A stretch of DNA of 64,000 nt from Antonospora locustae (lineage: Eukaryota; Microsporidia). Under the pieces are notes generated by a model. That model saw only the letters and a program-made list of their open reading frames with translations. It did not search any database and was not told where the DNA came from. The DNA lies in the NCBI GenBank assembly GCA_007674295.1, contig CM017451.1:124001-188000 (forward strand), given 5' to 3'. Every line of letters begins with the position of its first letter. Position 1 is the stretch's first letter. Both the position numbers and the translations under genes were made by a program. Shown here in pieces: positions 54,377 through 62,732 of the stretch.

Positions 54377-55348
54377 ATGGACAACAGCTCAAGTACACTG
54401 AGAAGCATAGCGCCGGAGAAAGACGGGGCATGCTCGCGCAGGTGCATGCTGTATGTTGTGGCAAGCTTTTGTTTGCACGAAAATAGAAGTGCAAGCAGGG
54501 ATACTCAGGCATTTCTCCGTGACTTTTCCCGAAAGGATATAAGTGCTTCGCAGATGCACCACATATATAGAGTCTTTATGCGACACATGAGGGCAAATAG
54601 GCATGTAAAATGCAATGTTGGAATGTTCTATCTAGAAAAGTACATTCTTTCCGGCTATTACAGATATTTTGTGTTTGATAAGTGGGTGGCTGCTCGAAAT
54701 CAGTTCATCAATAACAAGGTTACGTTGTATCAGTGGATAATGCCCGAGTATATAGATGCAAAGATATCCAGTGCATACATTCAAGATGTCTCAGTTTTTT
54801 GTAAAATGATCAATAGCGTGCACACACCAACTGAGAAACTACACTGTATAATAGAGATATCAAGGCTTGTGTACATGCATGGCGGGGGAAATATAGGTCA
54901 GGAGGAGTTTTTGCCGGTGTTTATCTTCACGTTCATTCATCTCCAGACTCGCGACCTGCTTTTCAACCTCCTCTACATTCAATGGTACATGCCAATGCCT
55001 GCTGCACGGTGTCACGGAGAGTGTATTCACATAGGAAACACCCGCAATGATCTGCAAGAGAACTGCGAATGCACGATTCGTGTTCCATGCTGCAGCGCTA
55101 AGGAAACACTCTTCTATCTAACCAACTTTGAGGCAGCAATTGTGTTCATCGAGAGACTTGAGTATGAGAATCTAAAAGTGGATCAGGATACGTACAACAA
55201 ACAAATAGCAAAGCATTGCTGTAAAATTGACACTACGCGTTTAGATGTGAGAGGCGACTGCATTGCAGCTGGAATAGCTAAAGAAGTAACAAAGTTTGTC
55301 TCGTATTTTCTGAGGCAAGTGCAGACAAATAAATTTTGGACTGGTTGA
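54377..55348 (+). CDS. VPS9-domain Rab5-type guanine nucleotide exchange factor
   Basis: A 323-residue protein. The middle holds a VPS9 domain: VHTPTEKLHCIIEISRLVYM, GQEEFLPVFIFTFIHLQTRDLLFNLLYIQWY, then ETLFYLTNFEAAIVFIERL. This fits the family pattern TPxEKLxCI...(A/E)DDLLPVLIYVIIxA...L...YYLTNLxAAxxFI with the catalytic Asp replaced by Glu (EEFLP). VPS9 proteins activate Rab5/Vps21 GTPases on endosomes. An insertion rich in His/Cys (AARCHGECIHIGN...CECTIRVPCC) splits the domain. Flanking helices may form the helical bundle. Confidence 0.8.
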   Translation: MDNSSSTLRSIAPEKDGACSRRCMLYVVASFCLHENRSASRDTQAFLRDFSRKDISASQMHHIYRVFMRHMRANRHVKCNVGMFYLEKYILSGYYRYFVFDKWVAARNQFINNKVTLYQWIMPEYIDAKISSAYIQDVSVFCKMINSVHTPTEKLHCIIEISRLVYMHGGGNIGQEEFLPVFIFTFIHLQTRDLLFNLLYIQWYMPMPAARCHGECIHIGNTRNDLQENCECTIRVPCCSAKETLFYLTNFEAAIVFIERLEYENLKVDQDTYNKQIAKHCCKIDTTRLDVRGDCIAAGIAKEVTKFVSYFLRQVQTNKFWTG

Positions 55349-55559
55349 GTTCTTCTGCATGCAGCATTACAGATGTAGAACTGTGAGTGTGCACATACCC
55401 TGGCAGACTAAGGAGAGAACGCAATGAATATTCCTCTTGGAAGAACATCGCTCTGCTGAATGCCCTATGCTAAAAAGATATCTAAAACGGAAAAGTTATT
55501 TGTAGAGGCTGGAAGCCTTCCTGTTGACTCTCAGAAAAAGATGTCTTTCTGAGTAATCC

Positions 55560-56129
55560 ATGGGTAAAGCAGCTTTAGTCACGAAAAAAGACATCAGAAG
55601 ACGTCAGTTGTACATAAAGAATATAGACACGAGAGTCTCAAAGCAGATACTGTACGAGTTGTTAGTGCAGACAAGTCCGATTCTGCACCTCCACTATCCA
55701 TACGATACTGTATCCAAACAGCATCGTTCTTATTGCATAGCTGAGTATCCTACTGAGGATGATGCTGACTATGCCTACAAGGTCCTAGACATGGTCAAGC
55801 TGTACAAAAAGCCACTAAGGTTCTTCAAAGTACATGACGACGACGAAATAAAGCTGTATGTCCACAACCTAGGTGCAGATGTTGACGAGAAGATGCTCTG
55901 TGACGTATTTGAGAAGTGCGGGCGCTGCAACGTGAGAGTAGCATATGACGATGATGGGAGAAGCAAGAAATACGCGTTTGTTATATTTTACAAAGATGAG
56001 GATGCTGACAAGGCAATTGGTCTGAACAAGCAGGTAGAGTTGTGTGGACGGAAAATAGAGGTGAAGTATGCACTTAAAAATCGTGGCATACGAGAAAAGC
56101 AGGCACCGCATATTCAGAAAGAAGGCTAG
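55560..56129 (+). CDS. HSH49: Splicing factor SF3b subunit 4 (Hsh49), two RRMs
   Basis: A 189-residue protein with two RNA recognition motifs. RRM1 has LYIKNIDTRVSKQILYELLVQ and the SF3B4-typical HLHYPYDTVSKQHRSYCIAEY and TEDDADYAYKVLDMVKLYKKPLR. RRM2 has KLYVHNLGADVDEKMLCDVF and KYAFVIFYKDEDADKAI. SF3b is part of U2 snRNP, binding near the branch point. The proline-rich tail of animal SF3B4 is absent, as in yeast Hsh49 (213). Its presence fits the intron in RPL37 and TGS1 in this window. Confidence 0.93.
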   Translation: MGKAALVTKKDIRRRQLYIKNIDTRVSKQILYELLVQTSPILHLHYPYDTVSKQHRSYCIAEYPTEDDADYAYKVLDMVKLYKKPLRFFKVHDDDEIKLYVHNLGADVDEKMLCDVFEKCGRCNVRVAYDDDGRSKKYAFVIFYKDEDADKAIGLNKQVELCGRKIEVKYALKNRGIREKQAPHIQKEG

Positions 56130-56237
56130 CCATGAACAAGATCCCTGTGAGCATCCAACCTGTGTAGTACTATGTCATGTGAAAGCAGCGACACATGTAC
56201 GCTGAAGACGCATTCAGGTGCCCAGGCCAATCCAGCA

Positions 56238-57725
56238 TTAGACATGCTGTGGGTCTATGCAAAATACAAAGTTTGGGTTGGCGTCTTTCATTTTTCTGAA
56301 TGCCTTTTTTACTTTTTCGCAGACTTTGGCAAAATCATATACCTCTGTTTCTTTCTGCGCACTGTCAAGCTCGCTTCTGATAAGAGCAGCGTACTTCCTG
56401 ATTCGCTCAATCGCAACATCTACAAAAACCTCTCTCAAGAAGTATTTATCCTTGAGGATGTACTCTATTTGCGTGTGTATTATTCTGCACGTTGTTTCTA
56501 GCTTCTTGTTCAGATCGAGAGAACACCCAAGCTTTGCATGCCTGGCCATGTCTTCCTCTACTGCGAGGAGTTCTTTCTGAAACACAGCCAGCTTATTTCT
56601 TACCACAGTCTTTTCACTTTCGCCTATTGCAACATCAGCCAGCTTCTCGCTCAAGTCAAACCCCGAGGTCTCGCTGCCAATGCTGCTTACATTGCGTGCA
56701 CCGGCAGCTGGCTTAGTAAGCATGTTTGCACATTGTGGCCGGTAGAACATCTCTTCTGTGTATTTTGTAACTGGAGTGCTACTGCAGGCTGTGCTCTGCA
56801 GCTCTGTTTTCCCACATGCATACGAATACGACGTCTTTAACATGTCTTCCTTGGGGTTTCTCCGGAAAACACTTGTACTAGCAGAACTAGACCTCTTAGC
56901 GCCCTCTGCAGTGCACTGAAAGGGACTGAATTGTAGAACGTCTCTGTGTGTGTGAATACTATCCTCACTAGGGGGCATATGCAGTCTAAAGGCACCATTG
57001 GGCTTTTCTTTCACCTTTGAGCCCTCAAAGTTATGCAAAACACTGTTTCTCATAGATGCTGATGTTCTTATATTGTGAAGTCTGTTTATGTCTCTATCAT
57101 GCATGTCCCACTTGCGAAATGCTTGTGTTACGTTAGGTGCAGCCTCGTGATGTCTTAAAAGTGGCGGAACTGTGCAATCACGTGCCTGATAGCCACGAAT
57201 ACCCGGTACATGCTGCGATATGAAGTCATCCTGGCCTACCAGATGATTCCCTGGCTGCAAATGCGGGTATCTGTATCTGCTAAACAGTGTGCCTGGAATT
57301 GAACAGGCTTTCGCATTGGAATCCAACGCATGGCTTGTGTACACACCGGTTGCATTAATCTCTTGACGGTTTATCTGGCTCTGCGGAATTTTATGCATCC
57401 TTGTCCCAGGCATTGTTACAAATGCATTGGAAGCACCCATAGAGCTGCCAAAGAAAACCTGAGAGTTGCCTATCACGGTTGGCCTTTGCTTCGACGTTAC
57501 GCCCGCTGTCTCCCAACCTGTGCTTAGTATTCTCTGGATTATTTGGACAATTCCCGAATGGTACTCAGACTCGCTCTTGCTATTTTCGCAGCACTCGTAC
57601 TCAGATGTGATTGCAATATCTTTTACTTTTTCAGGTGTGTACGTGCAGGCGACAGGTGAGGCATTTAGGGCGTTGTATATTTTTTTCAAGCACTCTCTTC
57701 TCTTTTCAATGGAGATGTTTATCAT
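56238..57725 (-). CDS. Protein with KIX-like N-terminus (Mediator Med15-like), tentative
   Basis: A 495-residue protein. The N-terminal 75 residues are three helices (ISIEKRRECLKKIYNAL, YTPEKVKDIAITSEYECCEN, SESEYHSGIVQIIQRIL), matching the KIX pattern of Med15/Gal11 (RxKxI..I...., P.qv...A...E...F..s.s..EY......i..i). The middle is low-complexity, rich in Ser, Thr, Met, His, Pro. The last 150 residues are helical and charged (EKLADVAIGESEKTVVRNKL onward), like the Mediator-association end of Med15. The ATG at 57725 has CCC one base upstream, so it is preferred over 57761. Identification is by pattern only. Confidence 0.45.
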   Translation of the reverse strand: MINISIEKRRECLKKIYNALNASPVACTYTPEKVKDIAITSEYECCENSKSESEYHSGIVQIIQRILSTGWETAGVTSKQRPTVIGNSQVFFGSSMGASNAFVTMPGTRMHKIPQSQINRQEINATGVYTSHALDSNAKACSIPGTLFSRYRYPHLQPGNHLVGQDDFISQHVPGIRGYQARDCTVPPLLRHHEAAPNVTQAFRKWDMHDRDINRLHNIRTSASMRNSVLHNFEGSKVKEKPNGAFRLHMPPSEDSIHTHRDVLQFSPFQCTAEGAKRSSSASTSVFRRNPKEDMLKTSYSYACGKTELQSTACSSTPVTKYTEEMFYRPQCANMLTKPAAGARNVSSIGSETSGFDLSEKLADVAIGESEKTVVRNKLAVFQKELLAVEEDMARHAKLGCSLDLNKKLETTCRIIHTQIEYILKDKYFLREVFVDVAIERIRKYAALIRSELDSAQKETEVYDFAKVCEKVKKAFRKMKDANPNFVFCIDPQHV

Positions 57726-58210
57726 AGGGTTCAACGAAAAATACGTTTCATTCAGAGGCATTAACCTGGAACCTGTGTTTCACAAAAATCAGCATCATGT
57801 TGTACGAGGGCATCTGTCGAAGCACATTGCTGTGCATTTTAGAGCAAACTGGGGGTTTTCTGCTGGCCACAATAAGTCAAAGGAAGTCAAACACGCCACA
57901 TGATAAGAGTTCAATTTTTGAACGCGAAAGTTAAGATGATGTTATTGAACCACCACTCTGTTGAGCACAGCAATGCGCAACTTATTGTGGATTGCAGGCA
58001 CAGGGCTGGCATTGCACACAAAACAAAGGGAATGGGATTTGTTCGCTCTTATGAGTGCACAGGCCCTGGAAAAGCGGCAGGCTCTGGCGCTATTTTAATT
58101 AAACTAATATGGAAAGTGTTCATGCGATTAGTCTCTATAGATTGTTGTAGTGCACTAGGCTAAGTATTTTTCCGTTTAAAGCTAAATTATTGCACCCCAA
58201 AAAAAGAAAA
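57726..58210. other. 485-bp divergent intergenic region
   Basis: Between the Med15-like and MADS-box start codons. A plus-strand frame with ATG at 57900 (87 codons) is present but has no family or start signal. It probably holds two promoters. Confidence 0.35.
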
Positions 58211-58924
58211 ATGACGCAAAAGAGTAGGAACACAACTTCTTACAAAAATGAGTCTGAGGAAGAGGTAAGCAAGAAGTATGATTCCGGACACCAGTATGAT
58301 CAAAGGGCACACTTTTTTCCACATCAGCAGTACTCTCCGTATGATGCATCTCCCATGTACTATAACCAAGACTACACCCCGCCAATAAGGCAATTTTCGT
58401 ATGCACATGCATACCCAGACGTGTACTCGTATACTAATCCGCCATACCTTTCGCAGACGCTTCAGCATAAATATGCAGGAATGGCAGGATCGCGGCAGTG
58501 CGAGAAGATGCCGCCTGCCAACGACAGCGAGGAGGAGCCTGAGCGGGGGAAAAAGATAGGGGGGAAGAAGAAAGTCAGCCTGAAATACATCGAGTCAAAA
58601 AGCAAGAGAGGAGTGACGTTCAGCAAGAGAAAAAAAGGAATAATGAAAAAGGCGTATGAGTTGAATGTCCTAACAGGAACGCAGATTTTGCTGCTGGTTG
58701 CAAGCGAAAGCGGGCATGTCTATACGTTTGCAACGCCAAAGCTGAAGCCCATAATCTCCGAGCACGAGCATCTGATTCAACAATGCCTCAACACACCGCA
58801 CTCTTCAGGTGAGGATGGATACTTTGGAGACTACGACTGCTTTCTGCGTGATCCCAGTCAAAGGTACGAAAAAAGAGGAGGTGGCGGGCATCTTCCCTGC
58901 GACTTTTACAGCTCTAAGAAATAG
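58211..58924 (+). CDS. MADS-box transcription factor (Mcm1/SRF type)
   Basis: A 237-residue DNA-binding protein. An N-terminal Tyr/Pro/Gln/Ser-rich activation-like region (QYSPYDASPMYYNQDYTPP) precedes the SRF-type MADS box: KKVSLKYIESKSKRGVTFSKRKKGIMKKAYELNVLTGTQILLLVASESGHVYTFATPKLKPII. VLTGTQ and YTFATPKLKP are the SRF/Mcm1 class signature. The dimer-extension follows directly. The first ATG (58211) lies 15 nt after CCCC. Mcm1-type factors recruit partners such as homeodomain proteins; one is encoded at 44051. Confidence 0.95.
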   Translation: MTQKSRNTTSYKNESEEEVSKKYDSGHQYDQRAHFFPHQQYSPYDASPMYYNQDYTPPIRQFSYAHAYPDVYSYTNPPYLSQTLQHKYAGMAGSRQCEKMPPANDSEEEPERGKKIGGKKKVSLKYIESKSKRGVTFSKRKKGIMKKAYELNVLTGTQILLLVASESGHVYTFATPKLKPIISEHEHLIQQCLNTPHSSGEDGYFGDYDCFLRDPSQRYEKRGGGGHLPCDFYSSKK

Positions 58925-59558
58925 TATTGTCTTGCTTTGTGCATGTAAGATGCATTTAACCTTTCAATATTACTGAACTTAGAGAGTAGATCAGGCTCTC
59001 TCATTCAGCTTCGACAAAAACATCTGATACGAGGCATCCGCATTTGCTGCTAATGTATGATGAGTTTTTTGTATAAATAAAGCGAAACTACTAACAAACA
59101 AGGACATGTGCCTTTCTTCATGCCGCCGAATCTTTGAAATCGAGCACCGCTTTGACGAAAGGCAGTGGGCGGAGCGTGCATCTCTTAACTTGCAATCAAG
59201 ATGGCAGAAAGTGTATCACCATTAGCCATTAACGAAGAAGTTCGCATTCCAAGAGTAAATGCACAGAAGCTTTCGTTCTTGCCAATGCCATTTGTATAAG
59301 ACGTTATTGCCAGCGCACTTTTTCCACCTGTAATCATCTGGCTTATGCATTGTACCGCAAAATCCATTTTCTTATGTTTTTGATTAGAATAAATAATGTA
59401 CTTATTCGAAAGACGACCTGAATTCTGGACTATAGAAAGGTGCCATGTTTTTCTGTGCGTACGTAATACAGTACTCTAGGTTGTCAGCCTAGCTGCTGCA
59501 TATATCTACATTAGCAAGTAAAAACATAACAAGAAAAGCACAAACCGAAAAGAGATAT
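58925..59558. other. 634-bp region with one weak small frame
   Basis: Largest interval without a firm gene. A minus-strand ATG frame at 59185-59367 (60 codons) ends FTLGMRTSSLMANGDTLSA, distantly like the end of a Roadblock/LC7 domain, but the front half is missing and no exon could be confirmed upstream. No tRNA or repeat was recognised. Confidence 0.35.
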
Positions 59559-59930
59559 TTATTGTTCCTCTGACACAGACACAACATAGTTTCCCCTGTA
59601 GCAGTAGTCCTTAATCATTTGCATTGTGATGTCGTCAACCTCTATTTTTTCAGTGTCCATTATGCTGCTCGACGGAATCATGTTTTCCCTCCTCTCTCTT
59701 TCCTCCTCGTGTTTCTTTATAAATATCTTCTTCACCTTGCCTTTCTCGACTCTGGTGTACAGATGCGTGACATAGCCTGCAATCTGGTTTTTAAATCTCT
59801 TTGTTTGAATCTCTGTGACACTCTCCAAAACACGCTTGTTGTGGTGAAAGTCACAGTCGAGTTTCGGGAAGTATTTTTCAACTATATTTTTGGCAGCTCT
59901 CTTCACATTTGAATTTCGTACTCGGCCCAT
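59559..59930 (-). CDS. RPS17: Ribosomal protein eS17
   Basis: A 123-residue small-subunit protein. MGRVRNSNVKRAAKNIVEKYF, DCDFHHNKRVLESV, TKRFKNQIAGYVTHLYTRVEKG and HEEERERRENMIP match eS17 throughout. The C-terminus is close to the usual length. No intron is needed. The upstream AAAAATTTTT and CCC (read on minus) mark the promoter. Confidence 0.97.
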   Translation of the reverse strand: MGRVRNSNVKRAAKNIVEKYFPKLDCDFHHNKRVLESVTEIQTKRFKNQIAGYVTHLYTRVEKGKVKKIFIKKHEEERERRENMIPSSSIMDTEKIEVDDITMQMIKDYCYRGNYVVSVSEEQ

Positions 59931-59933
59931 AGA

Positions 59934-59948
59934 GGGCTAAAAATTTTT
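59934..59948 (-). promoter_or_regulatory. AAAATTTT + CCC ribosomal-protein promoter signal (RPS17)
   Basis: Read on the minus strand, AAAAATTTTT is followed 2 nt later by CCC, 3 nt before the ATG at 59930. Same order and spacing as at RPL40, uL22 and RPS2. Confidence 0.6.
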
Positions 59949-60425
59949 GAAGTTAGGTTTGAGATGCGCGAAGTGCATGACAGTTGCATGCACACACCTC
60001 CTCTGCAATCAAGCGAAACAAACAGAGAAAATGATGCTGCTAGTGGCAAGAGCAGTGAAGAAAGGTTTTAGGTTGCATAAAAGACGAAATGCTACGCATG
60101 AGTCAGGTGGTTACATGCACGAGTCATCCTGAGGCGTTATCAGTACAGCAAGCATGAGAAAGCCGCCTCTTTTCAAGATTTTTGCGCCAGGGCATGTTGC
60201 AAAAAGTGTGTTCAAGCAAAGAAAGACTGCACTAAATTAATACAGACCACGCCAAACCAAACAAGCATGTGTTCATCTTGGCGTCAATTACGCGGTGTCA
60301 CGGAAGTCCATAGTCCTGTATCTATACAGCTTCTCTTTAATGAGGCTGACCAGCGGCTGCTTTCAAGAGAACATTTGTAATTTAGATTTTAATTAAAACA
60401 AATTCATACCACAAGGAGCAAAAGG
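59949..60425. other. 477-bp intergenic region, no gene seen
   Basis: Between the divergent RPS17 and HSF/receiver genes. AT-rich near the latter start (AATTAAAACAAATTC). No supported frame or RNA gene. Confidence 0.45.
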
Positions 60426-61334
60426 ATGGATCGGCCTATCAAGGAATTTTCAGAAAAGCTTTACGAGATTCTAGATGACAGCAGAAACACCGACGTAATC
60501 AGGTGGAGCGACGATGGACAGTCCTTTCTGCTTCTTGACACGATTGAGTTTGCAAGATCAATTCTAGAGCTATACTTCAAGCACAAGAACCTAAACTCAT
60601 TTGTAAGACAGCTAAATAAATACGATTTTCACAAGATAAAGAGCTCTTCTGAGACACTAGAGAAGTACGGGTTTCATGTCTGGGAGTTTAAACACATATA
60701 TTTTCAGAGAAACAGGCGAGATCTTCTTAGCAGAATCAGGCGCAAGCGGTCTGTCTCTGAGAGAAGAAGCGACTACAGTAATTTTGACAGCGACATAGCA
60801 GAAAAGAGCATTCTTCTCCAAAATCAGATGCTGAACTCTCTCAAGACGCTTTCCAAGCATTTTCAGATGGTTTCTGAAGATATCATTGAGCTGAAGAGAA
60901 TGATTCTGAGCGAGAGGGCTAGGCCTGAGTACGTGGGAAGCACGGCACTCGTGTACGAGGAAAGCATGAATTTTAGAATGATGGCGGTGTCGCTTCTTCA
61001 GAGTGCAGGGTTTTCTGTCTACGTTGCAGATACAGGCAGCGATTTCAACTCCTTTGTGAAGAAGCGGCGGTTTGACCTTATTCTTGTCAGCATGGCCCTT
61101 AGAAACAGCTTTGCTGCAATAAGCGAGATAAGGAGAATGGACATAAATGCAATAATCGTGCTCATTGGGGTTTCCATCAGCAGAAATGACTATGTGGAGT
61201 ATCACAAACTCGGTGTTGACGAGTTTTTGCTCAAGCCATATTCGGAAGACATGATTGTCGCCATACTGAGAAAGCACAATCTTGCTAAAAAAGCCACGAT
61301 GCAGGATGCAGCACCTTGGACGTCCGAGACATAA
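60426..61334 (+). CDS. Skn7/Prr1-type protein: HSF DNA-binding domain plus degenerate receiver domain
   Basis: A 302-residue nuclear protein. Residues 4-105 are an HSF-type DNA-binding domain: FSEKLYEILDD, VIRWSDDGQSFLLLD, LELYFKHKNLNSFVRQLNKYDFHKI, then WEFKHIYFQRNRRDLLSRIRRK. A coiled coil lies near 125-160. Residues about 175-290 have response-regulator receiver spacing: LVYEESMNFRMMAVSLLQSAG, FDLILVSMALRNS, IIVLIGVS and FLLKPYS. The phospho-acceptor Asp is replaced by Ser (LILVS for LILMD); the conserved Lys of LLKP is kept. This is the architecture of fungal Skn7 without a working phosphorylation site. Confidence 0.85.
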   Translation: MDRPIKEFSEKLYEILDDSRNTDVIRWSDDGQSFLLLDTIEFARSILELYFKHKNLNSFVRQLNKYDFHKIKSSSETLEKYGFHVWEFKHIYFQRNRRDLLSRIRRKRSVSERRSDYSNFDSDIAEKSILLQNQMLNSLKTLSKHFQMVSEDIIELKRMILSERARPEYVGSTALVYEESMNFRMMAVSLLQSAGFSVYVADTGSDFNSFVKKRRFDLILVSMALRNSFAAISEIRRMDINAIIVLIGVSISRNDYVEYHKLGVDEFLLKPYSEDMIVAILRKHNLAKKATMQDAAPWTSET

Positions 61335-61748
61335 AGTACCTGCAGCGGCTGGAAAGCAGGGATTGCTTCTCAAACGAGGGAGGGTCTCGGACAAAAAGCA
61401 TTTTTGAAACACATGCAACACATGGGCTGGCATAAAGAGCTCATTTGCCTGTTGGAGCAAGCTCAAGCTAACTGCAGAACTCTCGCGTTAGAGGTTCTTT
61501 GCATTCAGGTGGAATATAGCACGGAGGCGCAATGCTTTGCAAGGCAAGCTGCAGTTGTGCTCTTGACGACTATGGAGTGAAGCAGCTCCATCGCACTTTC
61601 AACGCCAGTGTTCCTGTGCAGAGCAGCGCCTATTTGCACGAAAATCGCTGAACTATGTAAATAATAAATATACTCAATCTGCAAACTCCAGTAATTTACA
61701 TCTTTATTGAATGTAGTCATAAATGAAACACAACTGACCCCCGGAGCT
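61335..61748. other. 414-bp intergenic region, no gene seen
   Basis: Between two plus-strand genes. It contains a short inverted repeat TGGAG...CTCCA near 61573-61590 and AATAAATA near 61663. No coding frame or tRNA is supported. Confidence 0.4.
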
Positions 61749-62684
61749 ATGAGAAATGGACATGGGCTTATCTTGCACTTGATTGCCATGTACGTGTCGT
61801 TTCTACTATTTGGATACTTTCAAGAGAAAATAAGTATAAACTCAAATGGAAAGCCTCAGCTCAAGCATTATGCGTTTTTGACTCTTCTGCAAGGAGCAGG
61901 CGGCGCAATAATAGGCTTCGCTGTGCTGAAAAGAAGACGCATGCAGATAGGGGCCAGGCCATGGCTATTGCTGGACTACTTCAAATGCTCTGCAATCAGA
62001 CTGTTATCTTCGCATCTTGGCCACAGGGCAAGCGAGCACATCAATTACCCAACACTCGTTGTTGCCAGATCGTGCAAAGTGATTCCGGTTCTGGGAATGA
62101 ACTTCCTGCTCTACGGAAGAAGATACGAGACGAAGAAGTACATTTCTGCAGCATTACTGACTGCTGGCGTCATGCTTTTTTTGTACAAGAGCGATGGCGA
62201 TGGATACCACTCAGCGCTCGGAAGAGCCAATGGTGTCTTTCTTCTTCTCAGTATGGTATGCGATGGATCGGTGAACTCGATTCAGGACAACATATTTAAG
62301 TTCTATGGCACAGATTCTTTCCACATGATGCTTTATCTCAATGCCTTTTCCACAGCGATGTCGCTTGCAATGGCTGTGTTCTCGAGGGAGCTGCGATGCG
62401 CAATAACGTTTCTGAAGAAAACCCCTTCTGCTCTAATTGATCTTGTTTGTCTCTCCATTTTTAACCTGCTGGGGCAGTTATGTGTGTATTCTATGCTTGA
62501 GAAATACGGTGCACTCACGCTGACCGTATCTACTGTGTTTCGAAAAATACTCAGCATACTTGTCTCAATTGTTGTTTTCAAGCACGAGATTTGTGCAGTG
62601 CAATACATAGGTCTGGCGCTTGTGTTTCTCAGCTTTTGCGTTGAGATTCTGTGTGCCCATGGAAGGAGACAGGCGACAAAGTAG
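61749..62684 (+). CDS. Nucleotide-sugar transporter, SLC35B/Hut1 family
   Basis: A 311-residue multispan membrane protein (about eight to ten segments) of the ER/Golgi nucleotide-sugar transporter family. Signature: INYPTLVVARSCKVIPVLGMNFLLYGRRYETKKYISAALLTAGVMLF, matching SLC35B proteins (NYPTQVLxKSxKPIPVMxxGxLLxxKxYxxxKYxxVxLIxxGVxLF). A later DGSVNSIQDNIFK corresponds to their L(D)GLTGAxQDxxR. It would import UDP-sugars or PAPS into the lumen, feeding glycosylation of secreted spore proteins. The ATG at 61749 follows CCCCC by 7 nt. Confidence 0.88.
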   Translation: MRNGHGLILHLIAMYVSFLLFGYFQEKISINSNGKPQLKHYAFLTLLQGAGGAIIGFAVLKRRRMQIGARPWLLLDYFKCSAIRLLSSHLGHRASEHINYPTLVVARSCKVIPVLGMNFLLYGRRYETKKYISAALLTAGVMLFLYKSDGDGYHSALGRANGVFLLLSMVCDGSVNSIQDNIFKFYGTDSFHMMLYLNAFSTAMSLAMAVFSRELRCAITFLKKTPSALIDLVCLSIFNLLGQLCVYSMLEKYGALTLTVSTVFRKILSILVSIVVFKHEICAVQYIGLALVFLSFCVEILCAHGRRQATK

Positions 62685-62732
62685 TTGAGTCTTTAAGCAG
62701 GCTGTGGTGCAGGGGACAGGAATGTGGGACTG

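Noticed and set aside
57900..58163. Plus-strand frame of 87 codons between the Med15-like and MADS genes
   Set aside because: No family, no start signal, and composition typical of random open sequence.
59185..59367. Roadblock/LC7-like small protein
   Set aside because: Only the C-terminal half resembles the domain. No upstream exon with proper splice sites was found, so it is not called as a gene.
60657..61466. Minus-strand frame of 269 codons opposite the HSF/receiver gene
   Set aside because: The plus strand has clear HSF and receiver motifs. The antisense frame has no recognisable domain.
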